Assembly: GCA_944393745.1 (NCBI GenBank)
Contig: CALYBD010000021.1
Coordinates: forward strand, 1 to 41,819
Source of the DNA: an uncultured Alphaproteobacteria bacterium
GTDB taxonomy: Bacteria > Pseudomonadota > Alphaproteobacteria > CAAGCB01 > CAG-977
DNA: 41,819 nt
Direction: 5' to 3'
The notes under the pieces were generated by a model. It did not search any database, had not been told where the DNA came from, and was given only the letters and a program-made list of their open reading frames with translations. How positions within the stretch are numbered: position 1 is the first letter of the stretch; every line of letters starts with the position of its first letter. The position numbers were made by a program, and so were the translations under genes. This document shows positions 35,001 through 41,604 of the stretch, one piece after another.

Positions 35001-35526
35001 TATCTTCATTAAGCCCCCAGCTGTTATTAATAATTTTAACGGCATCATATTCATCGCTCAGCAAAGCATTCCAGGCGGATCCCGGATCCATGCAGTCTTC
35101 CGTATCCGTGCAGGTACCGTCCAGTAAAGCGGAAAAAACGATTAAATCGGAATTATACGCAACGCCGTGCATGCCCGTATCGTTTTTTTCCGCGCCGATA
35201 ATCCCGGATACATGAGTACCGTGTGAGTCTTCGGAAACATTAAATTCATCTTTTTGCAGCGAGCTGATCTGTTTTGATAAATCAGGGTGGGACGTCATCG
35301 TCCCGCCGTCAATAACGGCAACGGTAACACCTGTTCCCGAATAACCGGAATATGCTTCGTTTTCTCCCGTATAAGCTTTGTCAGCCCCGATTGCGGTTAA
35401 AGCGGATCCGTTCGCATTGTATTCCGTGTTGTTATATTCCGTCGGTACCGTGGTTGTATATTCGGCAAAAACGGGAAAAGTCAAAAAGTACGAAAAAAAG
35501 AAAATCAGCAAAAAATGTTTTTTCAT
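32089..35526 (-). CDS. Subtilisin-type (S8) autotransporter protease, first of tandem pair
   Basis: A 1145-residue autotransporter paralogous to the next gene. A signal peptide (MKKHFLLIFFFSYFLTFPVFA) precedes the S8 protease domain with Asp73 (VAVIDGGT), His102 (SHGTHVSG), Asn205 (AAGNN) and Ser289 (SGTSMATP). A beta-helical passenger with the autotransporter repeat (DGILTLAGANTYLGTTVVEGG) and a C-terminal barrel from about IWGQILGGRV to the terminal Phe (SVSYAF) follow. The catalytic set is complete, so both proteins should be active surface or secreted proteases. ATG 35526 directly follows an in-frame GTG; the ribosome-binding site is weak. It is probably the first gene of a two-gene operon. 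Confidence 0.93.
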   Translation of the reverse strand: MKKHFLLIFFFSYFLTFPVFAEYTTTVPTEYNNTEYNANGSALTAIGADKAYTGENEAYSGYSGTGVTVAVIDGGTMTSHPDLSKQISSLQKDEFNVSEDSHGTHVSGIIGAEKNDTGMHGVAYNSDLIVFSALLDGTCTDTEDCMDPGSAWNALLSDEYDAVKIINNSWGLNEDKIDDATWGTIYDLMSKMIEKDKLIIAAAGNNMELNPNAFPAGVGAYNSEFINNIINVVAYDSEKSPSDRNFISPFSNLAGNAQKWTLSAPGQNIYSTILYEEDGAQYDNNSGTSMATPMVSGAAALVQEAFPYLGGKQIADILFSTAFKKEDLTLNSYMIQSHNGQTRVLLFTDLAQSTLEQAKSDAANDGYICGESVSCHEVTFADVFGQGLLNVGDAVKGIKYFDASRLAASDYDSEMNQFFYSVNTLGMNSTWSNDIGQQKMPSGDHMDANVGLKKQGDGILTLAGANTYLGTTVVEGGELNLTGSLSGQVVVNGGTFSMSESSQMEQNITVNTGGSFRMDNGTLTGILNNNGSAQISNGFIGKDIINTGTFSITASAIPNATVEISRLTNKNTLNLATGALLTGGELRNESGGTINVTGNSSAKVYQLTNQSNANVVVNSGGTLTNNFILNHGTLSGFGTITGAVQNESDGSVASSLTFENLSSVGNIIMAAAESGTGTAVMHVDNLDIKGGKLVIGDANITYENEQRYTLIEFNNLSAFKNFAPQSMLSDFISATVHQETDRIDVTIDYQRMSEAAATSFFQPEEKTVAGIMDKMYLDNNNTDFKAYYYLNGKDLQKEINTIRSKAKPIQKEHLPLTSVMSSQVSAHLFKMNMNRDAAVFHHRRYTPMQQYRGKYYRGRAGGNAYTTDRKIWGQILGGRVVEDGDSSLNKGDATTRTIGGMIGYDREVSPHLLVGVTAGFATGRLTQDSDEIKVKDYRAGIYTGSRFGQITINSLLLAGFQQYKSTRYTEVIGVQTLGKSDFNGYSAELDLKLGYDLMRLPYRDYSFYLQPYLAANVSYIFQDSYEEKGNSALLLGVDSIDNTSFSVQPGITIGYTFSQAVLTADFGYQRILSGDSVQTSAYFLADTAKETFDSLSAESDKDYFNAGIGLKTNISRNTVINLWAGTRISDKTEALNFSASVSYAF

Positions 35527-35680
35527 CACATACCCGAAAAATGATATACCCCTTTAGGTACAATAACGTTAAATCGTATAATAATCCTTAAAAAAACGTA
35601 TTTGTTTCGTAAGGCAGCCGCAGGATTTATTCGACAGTCATGTCAGACAAAGCGGTTGGCGGCGGATTTTGAAAAAAAAC

Positions 35681-35709
35681 TTGATATCAGCCGGTAAACG
35701 GGTTACAAA
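35681..35709 (+). promoter_or_regulatory. Candidate promoter of the tRNA-Arg gene
   Basis: TTGATA (35681-35686), a 17-base spacer and TACAAA (35704-35709) lie 11 bases before the mature tRNA 5' end, a sensible distance for a single tRNA transcript. Confidence 0.5.
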
Positions 35710-35720
35710 ACGGTGGGTGT

Positions 35721-35797
35721 GGTCTCGTAGCTCAGCTGGATAGAGCAACAGCCTTCTAAGCTGTGGGTCGAGCGTTCGAATCGCTCCGAGATCACCA
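35721..35797 (+). tRNA. tRNA-Arg (anticodon TCT)
   Basis: A complete 77-base cloverleaf with encoded CCA. The acceptor stem GGTCTCG pairs with CGAGATC (one G-U), and the D arm has AGCTCAGCTGGATAGAGC. The anticodon stem ACAGC/GCTGT encloses loop CTTCTAA (anticodon TCT, reading AGA/AGG), and the T arm has GTTCGAATC. A strong terminator follows three bases downstream. It precedes a stretch of different base composition. Confidence 0.97.
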
Positions 35798-35799
35798 TT

Positions 35800-35830
35800 A
35801 AAAAGCCCTTGATTTTCAAGGGCTTTTTCT
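35800..35830 (+). terminator. Terminator of the tRNA-Arg transcript
   Basis: A perfect 13-base stem (35800-35812 with 35816-35828) with a 3-base loop, whose right arm ends in five T followed by CTTTT. Confidence 0.9.
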
Positions 35831-36079
35831 TTTCCAGACGTTTCGATGAAACAGCAAAAAACATAACTTTTCTATCACTTTTCTATCACGTTTTTGTTTC
35901 TCTCAAAAAAATAATAGAAAAATTTGATGCGAATCACATCTTTCGTTCTCCCGGAAAAACGGAATTTGGGAAAATAGGGAATCAAAAACAAACGAATCTT
36001 TGGAAACACTATCTTTTTCTTGTTTTTCTTATTGGGAAATTTTGTGGAAATCTCGGAAATTTCGTTTCAGGCATAAAGA

Positions 36080-36107
36080 AAAGGCGCATCCGAACGGACA
36101 CGCCTTT
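36080..36107 (-). terminator. Terminator of the HU gene
   Basis: AAAGGCG (36080-36086) pairs with CGCCTTT (36101-36107), with an internal mismatch and a further 3-base stem. Read on the minus strand it continues into a T-rich run. It lies 20 bases past the HU stop codon. The stretch from 35831 to here holds no gene I can see. Confidence 0.7.
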
Positions 36108-36126
36108 ATCGGTTTTTGAAGCAGAT

Positions 36127-36399
36127 TTAGTTCAAAGCATCTTTCAATGTTTTACCGGCTTTGAATTTCGGCTGTTTGCAAGCAGCGATTTTAATCGTTT
36201 CGCCCGTACGCGGATTGCGGCCTTCCGTCGCTTTGCGTTCGGAAACGCTGAATGTACCGAAACCGACCAAGCGAACTTCATCGCCTTTTTTCAATGTCGC
36301 GGCAACGGCATTCAAAAAAGCTTCGACGGCACGTTCGGAATCAATCTTCGTCAAACCGGTATTCTTCGCGATTTCCGCAAATAATTCTGTTTTGTTCAT
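36127..36399 (-). CDS. hup: HU family nucleoid DNA-binding protein
   Basis: A 90-residue [31 protein letters not shown] helices, [14 protein letters not shown], and the DNA-binding arm with [12 protein letters not shown] including the intercalating Pro. The C-terminal [14 protein letters not shown] is standard. HU bends and compacts DNA; whether this copy is an HU or IHF relative is decided by the [11 protein letters not shown] pattern, which favours HU. GGAG lies 8 bases upstream of the ATG. Its codon use looks like that of the core genes. Confidence 0.96.
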   Translation of the reverse strand: MNKTELFAEIAKNTGLTKIDSERAVEAFLNAVAATLKKGDEVRLVGFGTFSVSERKATEGRNPRTGETIKIAACKQPKFKAGKTLKDALN

Positions 36400-36436
36400 A
36401 ATAAAACTCCATTTTTAATGCCAATAGACGCATACG

Positions 36437-36865
36437 TTATCCTGTTTTAAAACATTCTTCAATTTGTTCTATTAGCATGTTTAATTGATCAATGGTCATG
36501 GTTTGGCTAAATGTTATTTTTTTACAATTAGGGCATTTATCTTCAAAAGTAATTTGTTCAATTTCTCTTGTTTTCGGATTTACTTGAATTTTATCAATAA
36601 AGTATCCGTGAGATATAGAGTTTCTCATATGCCTAAAAAAATCACTTGCTGAATTTTTATAATTTAAAAAACTAATATCGACTAAAGCCAATAAGTTTGT
36701 TCTTTCTTTCTGAATTATTAGTAACCCTAACAAAGAATTTAGTAACATCGTTGTTTCATATTTATATTTTTTAGAGTCGTTAGAATGATTTTCTTTATAT
36801 AATTGTAGATTATATAAAGTTCTTTCGAAAAAATCTTTTTCCTTATCTTCTCTTAATTCTGACAT
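36437..36865 (-). CDS. HEPN-domain protein (pEK499-p136-like), candidate RNase or abortive-infection factor
   Basis: A 142-residue helical protein. The HEPN signature R-x4-H is clear as RNSISH (Arg81 to His86) in FFRHMRNSISHG, preceded by MLLNSLLGLLIIQKE. This arrangement resembles the plasmid-borne pEK499-p136 HEPN family. HEPN proteins are often RNases in toxin-antitoxin or antiphage systems. A CPNC pair (Cys111, Cys114) could bind a metal. ATG 36865 has GAGGA at 7 bases; an upstream in-frame ATG at 36925 with a weak site would add 20 residues. The gene is AT-rich compared with the core genes. No antitoxin gene is adjacent. Confidence 0.7.
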   Translation of the reverse strand: MSELREDKEKDFFERTLYNLQLYKENHSNDSKKYKYETTMLLNSLLGLLIIQKERTNLLALVDISFLNYKNSASDFFRHMRNSISHGYFIDKIQVNPKTREIEQITFEDKCPNCKKITFSQTMTIDQLNMLIEQIEECFKTG

Positions 36866-37089
36866 ATCGGTTTCCTCTTCAAAAGTGTTTTTCAAAGGAG
36901 TAAAAAATTTACTTAATATACCCATATTATCTTTTTTATAACAAGAGCAGATTAATCTTTAAATCTGTGGTAAGCTCTGAATCAAATTTTAATTCATAAG
37001 AGATATCGTTTTAAGGGAAAATGCGTTTATCTTGATAAAAAGAATAACTTATTTATCTTAAAACAAGACACTTTTTTAGGAGAATAAAC

Positions 37090-37935
37090 ATGTTAAAAAG
37101 ATTTTTTTCTTTTTTTGGCCTGTTCGTTTTGTCTTCTTGTTCGCAGAACTTAATTTATTCTGAAATAGCTCCTTCTTGGGTAAATGCGGTTCGTTCCGGA
37201 GACAGTTCTTTGCGAGTTGTATCGGGAAACAAGATTTTATTTAGGGCCAACCAAAAAGGAAAAGGAAGAGATGGACGGGAGAATATTTGTGCTTCTGCGA
37301 TAGAAAAAAATATTTCTTATATCAAAAAGGCGTATCCGTTTTCTGTTCAGATTCCGATGACTGTTGAGCTTGTATTTTTCGATCCTAAAGTAAAGGATTG
37401 TTCAACGACGATTAGTATTTCTCGTCAATTGATAGAAAAAGCAGAATCTCTGTCAGAATTAAAAGGTCAATATGAAAAAGAAATGAAACGAATAAAAAAG
37501 GAAACTCAAAAGGTTCAGGCGGATTTAAAGAAAGTAAATGCTGAAAAAAAAGTTTTAGAAAGTAAAATTAAAAAATTAGATAAACTTATTGCTGAAAATC
37601 AAGTTTATGCAAAACAAATAAAAACGATAGAGGATTTTATTGAATATGCTAAAAATGAAAGAAAGCAAATAAAAACAAAAATAGAAAATTATATTTATAC
37701 AGGGATGAGTTATAACGAAGTTGCTAAAGTAATGTATGGTCATGATTATCAAGCAGATTATACTTATGATACAATTTGTGGTGAACGTAATGAATATTAT
37801 ACACGATACATGGATTACGTTTTATGTGGTGTGCGACTTCCTAAATATACATATGATAGTTCGGCAACGGGGTTTGTTAAGAAAATTTGTAATGTGAAAA
37901 CAGCTTCTTGTTATACAAAAGAAATAGAATATTAA
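37090..37935 (+). CDS. Coiled-coil lipoprotein with BamE/SmpA-like C-terminal segment, unknown function
   Basis: A 281-residue protein with signal peptide and lipobox (FVLSSC, Cys17). A globular part of about 90 residues is followed by a long charged coiled coil (about residues 115-200, Lys/Glu heptads). The C-terminal segment begins YTGMSYNEVAKVMYGHDYQ; GMSYNEVxKxM resembles the start of the BamE/SmpA fold, and four cysteines follow (Cys-Gly-Glu, Leu-Cys-Gly, Ile-Cys-Asn, Ser-Cys-Tyr), possibly two disulfides. AGGAG lies 7 bases upstream of the ATG. The gene is AT-rich. I assign no function. Confidence 0.75.
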   Translation: MLKRFFSFFGLFVLSSCSQNLIYSEIAPSWVNAVRSGDSSLRVVSGNKILFRANQKGKGRDGRENICASAIEKNISYIKKAYPFSVQIPMTVELVFFDPKVKDCSTTISISRQLIEKAESLSELKGQYEKEMKRIKKETQKVQADLKKVNAEKKVLESKIKKLDKLIAENQVYAKQIKTIEDFIEYAKNERKQIKTKIENYIYTGMSYNEVAKVMYGHDYQADYTYDTICGERNEYYTRYMDYVLCGVRLPKYTYDSSATGFVKKICNVKTASCYTKEIEY

Positions 37936-37986
37936 AAAATACTTATGTTGTTTTTGTCTATTTTGAACGGTTTTCTTTACTTTTTT

Positions 37987-38020
37987 ATAAATTTCATGCG
38001 ATACGCATGCTTTAAATTTA
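37987..38020. terminator. Candidate bidirectional hairpin between convergent genes
   Basis: CATGCG (37995-38000) pairs with CGCATG (38004-38009) around a 3-base loop, and flanking ATAAATTT/AAATTTA can extend the stem. It sits between the convergent lipoprotein and protease genes and overlaps the protease stop codon. There is no clean T tract. Confidence 0.3.
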
Positions 38021-38920
38021 TTTTAAGAGAAATTCAATAACATCTTTTTTCCAAGCTATTCCAAGTTGAGCGGCAGAGCTGAGGTCGTAGCTTGGAATTG
38101 AAATAAATGGACGAAAACAGTCAGTTTGAGTTTCAGGAGCCTCAATGATTCTGCCGGAATAAATTCCTATAAATTCTATTTTATATGCGGCCTCATTTTC
38201 TATGATGTTTCCGTTGTTGTTTTTTAATAGAGAGAGAGGGTCGTTTACAATTCTATATATTGGAGAGCCGGACATCCCGTCTCGAGAAGCTGTATCTATG
38301 AAAAATTTGTGCCCAGAATGTCTTAGATCAGAAGCGATGCTTCCTTTTTTCCATATAGCTGAATGTGAATTATCTAATCTTCCAAAAGGAAAGCCAATTA
38401 TATAAACATCATCACTAGGATGCAGTATATAATTTGAGGTGAATTCTGGCTTTATAATGGTGTTTGCACAAAAAGGAGTTCCTAAATTTTTTTCGAAATC
38501 GGGAGTTTTAAACGTATAATTTGTTACATCAAGTAATGCTACATCAATATATGTATTATCTCTATACGCTTTTTCTATATATAAAGGCTTTTCATCTTCA
38601 TCTAATAGATTAAAGTCAAAATAATATCCGATTCCAGTATATTTATCTTGGGATACCCAGCTATATATCCATACTCGTAATTTGTTTGGAATAGCTCCGT
38701 TGATTCTAGGCTGATGTATTCCATGTTCATTTGGTTTATTGATTTTCCCGCTAAATACATGCCAATTTGAAACTAAATAAGTACGATTGTTTGTTTGATA
38801 TGCAAAGGCTGTTGCTTTTTCTAATAACGTATTATTATAAAAAGTTTCTACATAAAAAGAGGCGTGGGTTAATAAATCTACCGGATTAATTATGCTAGAA
38901 AATGGTTCGGAATATGGCAT
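38018..38920 (-). CDS. Stand-alone trypsin-like serine peptidase
   Basis: A 300-residue cytoplasmic-looking protease without signal peptide. The chymotrypsin-fold triad is readable as His54 (SNWHVF), Asp126 (YIDVALLDV) and Ser217 (RDGMSGSP, the GxSGxP form). VYIIGFPFG lies between the Asp and Ser motifs, as in trypsin-like peptidase_2 proteins. There is no PDZ domain, so it is not DegP-like. I choose ATG 38920; in-frame starts at 38950 and 39037 would add hydrophobic residues that could form a membrane anchor. Such stand-alone proteases often lie among defence genes, and the neighbours here (HEPN, ArdC, HNH) fit. The target is unknown. Confidence 0.75.
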   Translation of the reverse strand: MPYSEPFSSIINPVDLLTHASFYVETFYNNTLLEKATAFAYQTNNRTYLVSNWHVFSGKINKPNEHGIHQPRINGAIPNKLRVWIYSWVSQDKYTGIGYYFDFNLLDEDEKPLYIEKAYRDNTYIDVALLDVTNYTFKTPDFEKNLGTPFCANTIIKPEFTSNYILHPSDDVYIIGFPFGRLDNSHSAIWKKGSIASDLRHSGHKFFIDTASRDGMSGSPIYRIVNDPLSLLKNNNGNIIENEAAYKIEFIGIYSGRIIEAPETQTDCFRPFISIPSYDLSSAAQLGIAWKKDVIEFLLK

Positions 38921-39432
38921 TTTAAATTCTTTAATAGTGAATTTGAGCATTAAACTAAATATGCTTACAAAAATGATATCATATATAGGAACTTTTTTGT
39001 TATTTTTTTTAGTTCCAATATCATTTAGCCTACGCATTCTTTAGCTGTTGCTTCTCCGTCAACAGCTAATCACCTTTTCTGTCCGATGTTTGTGTCGTAA
39101 ATATATCTTTCGTATTTGAAAAGAATTGATTCCTGAGCCAGTAATGCGATGCTTGTGTTCTATACTTAACTGGTGCATATCTCTGCTGCGGGGCGCCCTT
39201 TGAAATCTTCTATGACGATGGATGTTTATTTTTAAACTTTGGTATGTCTATTTTTTTTCTTTTTTTATGGACTGTTCGTCCGAATAATTTAACTAAAAGA
39301 CAAAATCCATTGTCTTAGATTCTCATTTTTTCAACTTTCGAAAATGAAGACAGTATACGTTAACTTCTATAGAAACATTTTTATAAAACTAAAAAAGAGT
39401 AGCAAAATCAATAAGTCTTGTTTTGATGTCTC
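38921..39432. other. AT-rich intergenic stretch with no gene seen
   Basis: About 510 bases between the protease start and the ArdC leader. I see no credible reading frame with a ribosome-binding site and no RNA gene. The only clear structure is the inverted repeat at 39041-39069, described separately. Confidence 0.5.
39041..39069. promoter_or_regulatory. Perfect 10-base inverted repeat
   Basis: TTAGCTGTTG (39041-39050) and CAACAGCTAA (39060-39069) are exact inverted copies separated by 9 bases, about 120 bases upstream of the protease start. It may be an operator or an RNA hairpin. There is no T tract typical of a terminator. Confidence 0.4.
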
Positions 39433-39436
39433 TCTT

Positions 39437-39544
39437 GATCGTCAATTCCCTCTGCCTGACGGAAGAAAAACGGTTTCCCCTACTTTCGCTCCGGAGTCCC
39501 TGCAAGCCGGGTGATCCCCCTCCGTTTTTCTTGGAATGACAATC
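39437..39544 (+). promoter_or_regulatory. Large hairpin in the ArdC leader (copy 1)
   Basis: AAGAAAAACGG (39463-39473) and CCGTTTTTCTT (39522-39532) are perfect 11-base inverted copies. Outside them GATCGTCAATTCC (39437-39449) pairs with GGAATGACAATC (39533-39544) with one bulge. The same pairing exists in copy 2 (41609-41718), where GATTGTC pairs even better. It could act as RNA structure or as folded single-stranded DNA. Confidence 0.7.
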
Positions 39545-39573
39545 AGCTTTCTTCTCTCCGACGAAGCACCTCG

Positions 39574-39606
39574 AAAGGGTTTCAGGCGCGATGCCAAAAA
39601 CCCTTT
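39574..39606 (+). promoter_or_regulatory. Second hairpin in the ArdC leader, upstream of the ribosome-binding site
   Basis: AAAGGGTTT (39574-39582) pairs with AAACCCTTT (39598-39606) around a 15-base loop, 19 bases before AGAAGGAG. It is conserved in copy 2. It may control readthrough or translation. Confidence 0.55.
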
Positions 39607-39640
39607 AACAAGTGCTTTTTACAGAGAAGGAGCTTTCAAT

Positions 39641-40513
39641 ATGACTGATAAATTCGACATCATCGAAACCGTTTCAAACACCATCATCGAACGTTTGGAA
39701 AACTTTTCCGGCGAATGGGAAAAGCCGTTCATTTCCTCTTTTGCCCGGAACATCACGACAAAAAAGGCTTATCGCGGAATCAACATTCTGATTTTGAACT
39801 TTGCCGCTTTATTTAACGGTTTTTCCTCGTCCGTTTGGGGAACTTATCGCCAATGGCAGGATAAAGGCTATCAGGTCAAGAAAGGCTCAAAGGCGACGAC
39901 CATCGTTTTCTGGAAACCGCTTTCCTATAAATGCGAAGTCGAAAACACCGAAACCGGCGACATCGAAGAAGTCGAAAATCAGGCTTTTGTCGCCCGTGCT
40001 TATTCCGTGTTTAACGGTTCGCAAGTCGAGGGATTTGGCGAAGACATCGAAAAAACCGAATTTAGTGTTGAAAAGGACGTGATGGCGTTCTTTGAAAACA
40101 CGGACATCACTTATTTTTACGGCGCGACTTTGGCGGGATACGATCCGAAAAACAATGTTGTCTTAATGCCGGAAAGAAAAGACTTCAAAACGGGAACCGG
40201 CTTCGTTTCGACTTTGGCGCACGAAACAATCCACGCGACCGGACACAAAAACCGCTTAAACCGAGATATGAAAGGCCGTTTCGGAAATGAATCCTACGCC
40301 GTTGAGGAACTGATCGCCGACATCGGCGCGGGATTTGTCGCCGGATATTTGGGTTATGACTATCAATTCAGCAAAAACAACCTTGCTTATCTTAAATCTT
40401 GGCTCACGGTTTTGAAGAACGACAAAAAGGCGATTTTCAAAGCCTGCTCAGAAGCGCAAAAGGCTTTTGACTATTTGCTGACATTCCAGGAAATCGGACG
40501 GGAAGCGGCTTGA
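39641..40513 (+). CDS. ArdC-type antirestriction protein (ssDNA-binding domain plus zincin)
   Basis: A 290-residue protein. Residues about 5-130 form the ArdC N-terminal domain (EKPFISSFARN, KKAYRGINILILNFAA, VWGTYRQWQDKGYQVKKGSKATTIVFWKP), which binds single-stranded DNA in plasmid ArdC and TraC primases. The C-terminal zincin-like metallopeptidase domain has HETIH (194-198) with a likely third ligand in AVEELIADIGAGF (Glu222 or Glu223). ArdC proteins protect incoming plasmid DNA from restriction. ATG 39641 has AGAAGGAG at 9 bases. Codon use is closer to the core genes than to the AT-rich neighbours. Confidence 0.9.
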   Translation: MTDKFDIIETVSNTIIERLENFSGEWEKPFISSFARNITTKKAYRGINILILNFAALFNGFSSSVWGTYRQWQDKGYQVKKGSKATTIVFWKPLSYKCEVENTETGDIEEVENQAFVARAYSVFNGSQVEGFGEDIEKTEFSVEKDVMAFFENTDITYFYGATLAGYDPKNNVVLMPERKDFKTGTGFVSTLAHETIHATGHKNRLNRDMKGRFGNESYAVEELIADIGAGFVAGYLGYDYQFSKNNLAYLKSWLTVLKNDKKAIFKACSEAQKAFDYLLTFQEIGREAA

Positions 40514-40543
40514 CCGCTTCCCTCAAAAAGAGGAGAAAGGACA

Positions 40544-40705
40544 ATGAAGATTGCATTTTTCAGACTGACGGTTTACGGCGCGAACGGATACAAAAAAGAA
40601 CATTTCGACTTTCACAGCAAAGCCGCACAACTGTCCAAATTTTACGAACTGATTGCGCAGGGATACAAGCGCGACGATTTGGAAAAGACGACCTATTATT
40701 TCTAA
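40544..40705 (+). CDS. 53-residue protein downstream of ArdC, unknown function
   Basis: A short frame starting MKIAFFRLTVYG and ending EKTTYYF, 30 bases after the ArdC stop, with a strong AGGAG 8 bases upstream of the ATG. It is rich in Lys, Tyr and Phe with a beta-then-helix look (KIAFFRLTVYG, then KAAQLSKFYELIAQGY). I do not recognise it. Coupling to ardC suggests a shared role in DNA entry or anti-defence. Confidence 0.65.
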   Translation: MKIAFFRLTVYGANGYKKEHFDFHSKAAQLSKFYELIAQGYKRDDLEKTTYYF

Positions 40706-40708
40706 AAA

Positions 40709-40784
40709 TTCGGGCGGATACGATTCTGTGCCCGCCCCGTTTTTCGCCCGATGCCATGCCCGATTGCTTCGCAATCCGCCCGAA
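40709..40784 (-). terminator. Long inverted repeat, probable terminator of the HNH gene
   Basis: TTCGGGCGGA (40709-40718) and TCCGCCCGAA (40775-40784) are perfect inverted copies. A smaller hairpin GATTGC/GCAATC (40762-40767 with 40771-40776) competes at the right arm. On the minus strand the structure is followed by ATTTTTAG, as expected for a terminator of the minus-strand endonuclease gene. It also lies just past the 53-residue gene on the plus strand. Confidence 0.55.
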
Positions 40785-40803
40785 AAAAGAATTTCTTTTA
40801 CAT

Positions 40804-41556
40804 TTAAACGGATTTTTTTATTCTTTTTTTGAATTTTTTAATATCACTTGTTTCGTTTGTTTTATGAATCATTTTATGACAGTTCGGGCATAAAACAGCA
40901 AAATCAGAAGGAGTTACTACCCTTTCTTTTCCAATATCCAAATTACAGAAAGGTTTTAAATGATGTAATTCTATATATCCTCTGCCTATTTCACCATATA
41001 TTTCTTCCATTTTTCTGCCACAGGCTTCGCATGTTGTTCCTAATTGTTCAATTATTTTTTTACGTTTTTTTCCAGAAATACGACCTTCATAAAATATATG
41101 CTCTTTTAATTTCTTTTGTTCTATATATTTTTGAGCTTGTTCTTCCATTGTTTGTTTATCAAGCTTTCTGTCATCTCCTAAAATCCAAAAATGGAGTTTA
41201 GCTTCTTTATAAGAAGGAACTTCAAAAATCGTTTTTAAAAGAAATTCTAATTTTTTGTTAGTTTTGTATCCGCATTTTAAAATCTCGTCTATTTTTTTAG
41301 AGGTTCTTGTTCCAGATTTTTCATCATTCATTTTATGTTTTTTGTAATCATTGTTCTTGTATCCGACAAATCTACTAGGAGCTAAAAGCCATTCATCACA
41401 ATTATCGTCATAATAAGCGACATAGGCTCGCCCTCGCTTCATAAGATTAAAAGCAAAATCAGATAAAGTTTTATCGGAAGAAGCAAGATACTCATACAGT
41501 TTTTCTATATTTCTTATGATGTCGCTTTGCTTTTTTACAAAATGAATTTTTGTCAT
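40804..41556 (-). CDS. HNH endonuclease (McrA-like) with uncharacterised N-terminal domain
   Basis: A 250-residue protein. The C-terminal HNH/beta-beta-alpha-metal domain is clear: zinc cysteines Cys176 and Cys179 (CEAC), the catalytic ELHHLKP (His198, His199), and Cys223/Cys226 in VLCPNCHKMIH with His227 and His231. This arrangement resembles McrA-type and other restriction or phage-associated HNH enzymes. Residues 1-150 form a separate Lys-rich domain (SRFVGYKNNDYKK, SGTRTSKKIDEIL) that I cannot name; it may select the target. AAGGA lies 8 bases upstream of the ATG. The gene is AT-rich and points against ardC, sitting between the two leader copies. Confidence 0.85.
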   Translation of the reverse strand: MTKIHFVKKQSDIIRNIEKLYEYLASSDKTLSDFAFNLMKRGRAYVAYYDDNCDEWLLAPSRFVGYKNNDYKKHKMNDEKSGTRTSKKIDEILKCGYKTNKKLEFLLKTIFEVPSYKEAKLHFWILGDDRKLDKQTMEEQAQKYIEQKKLKEHIFYEGRISGKKRKKIIEQLGTTCEACGRKMEEIYGEIGRGYIELHHLKPFCNLDIGKERVVTPSDFAVLCPNCHKMIHKTNETSDIKKFKKRIKKSV

Positions 41557-41604
41557 AGATTTTTCCTTAACAGTATTTTTCTTAAGTAAGTGGACAATAA
41601 ATTT

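Larger units (their letters stand above)
39433..39646 (+). repeat. ArdC leader repeat, copy 1 (direct repeat)
   Basis: About 214 bases that recur at 41605-41819 with only scattered differences and small indels. The repeat covers a large inverted-repeat structure, a second hairpin, the ribosome-binding site AGAAGGAG and the first codons ATG ACT. A one-base indel (CAATCAGC here, CAATCGC in copy 2) shifts any frame running through the leader, so the leader itself is not coding and translation begins at 39641. Confidence 0.95.

Noticed and set aside
35721-35797. The tRNA-Arg 3' end as an attachment site of an integrated element.
   Set aside because: No second copy of the tRNA 3' end and no integrase is present in the window, and an HU gene with normal composition follows directly. 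Kept only as an open possibility.
39433-39544. The large inverted repeat considered as a MITE or insertion sequence.
   Set aside because: The similarity between copies does not stop at the inverted ends but continues to the start codon, and no target duplication is visible. A gene leader explains it better.
39536-39640. An in-frame ATG at 39536 that would lengthen ArdC by 35 residues.
   Set aside because: The second leader copy has a one-base indel that breaks this frame, and the strong AGAAGGAG stands before ATG 39641.
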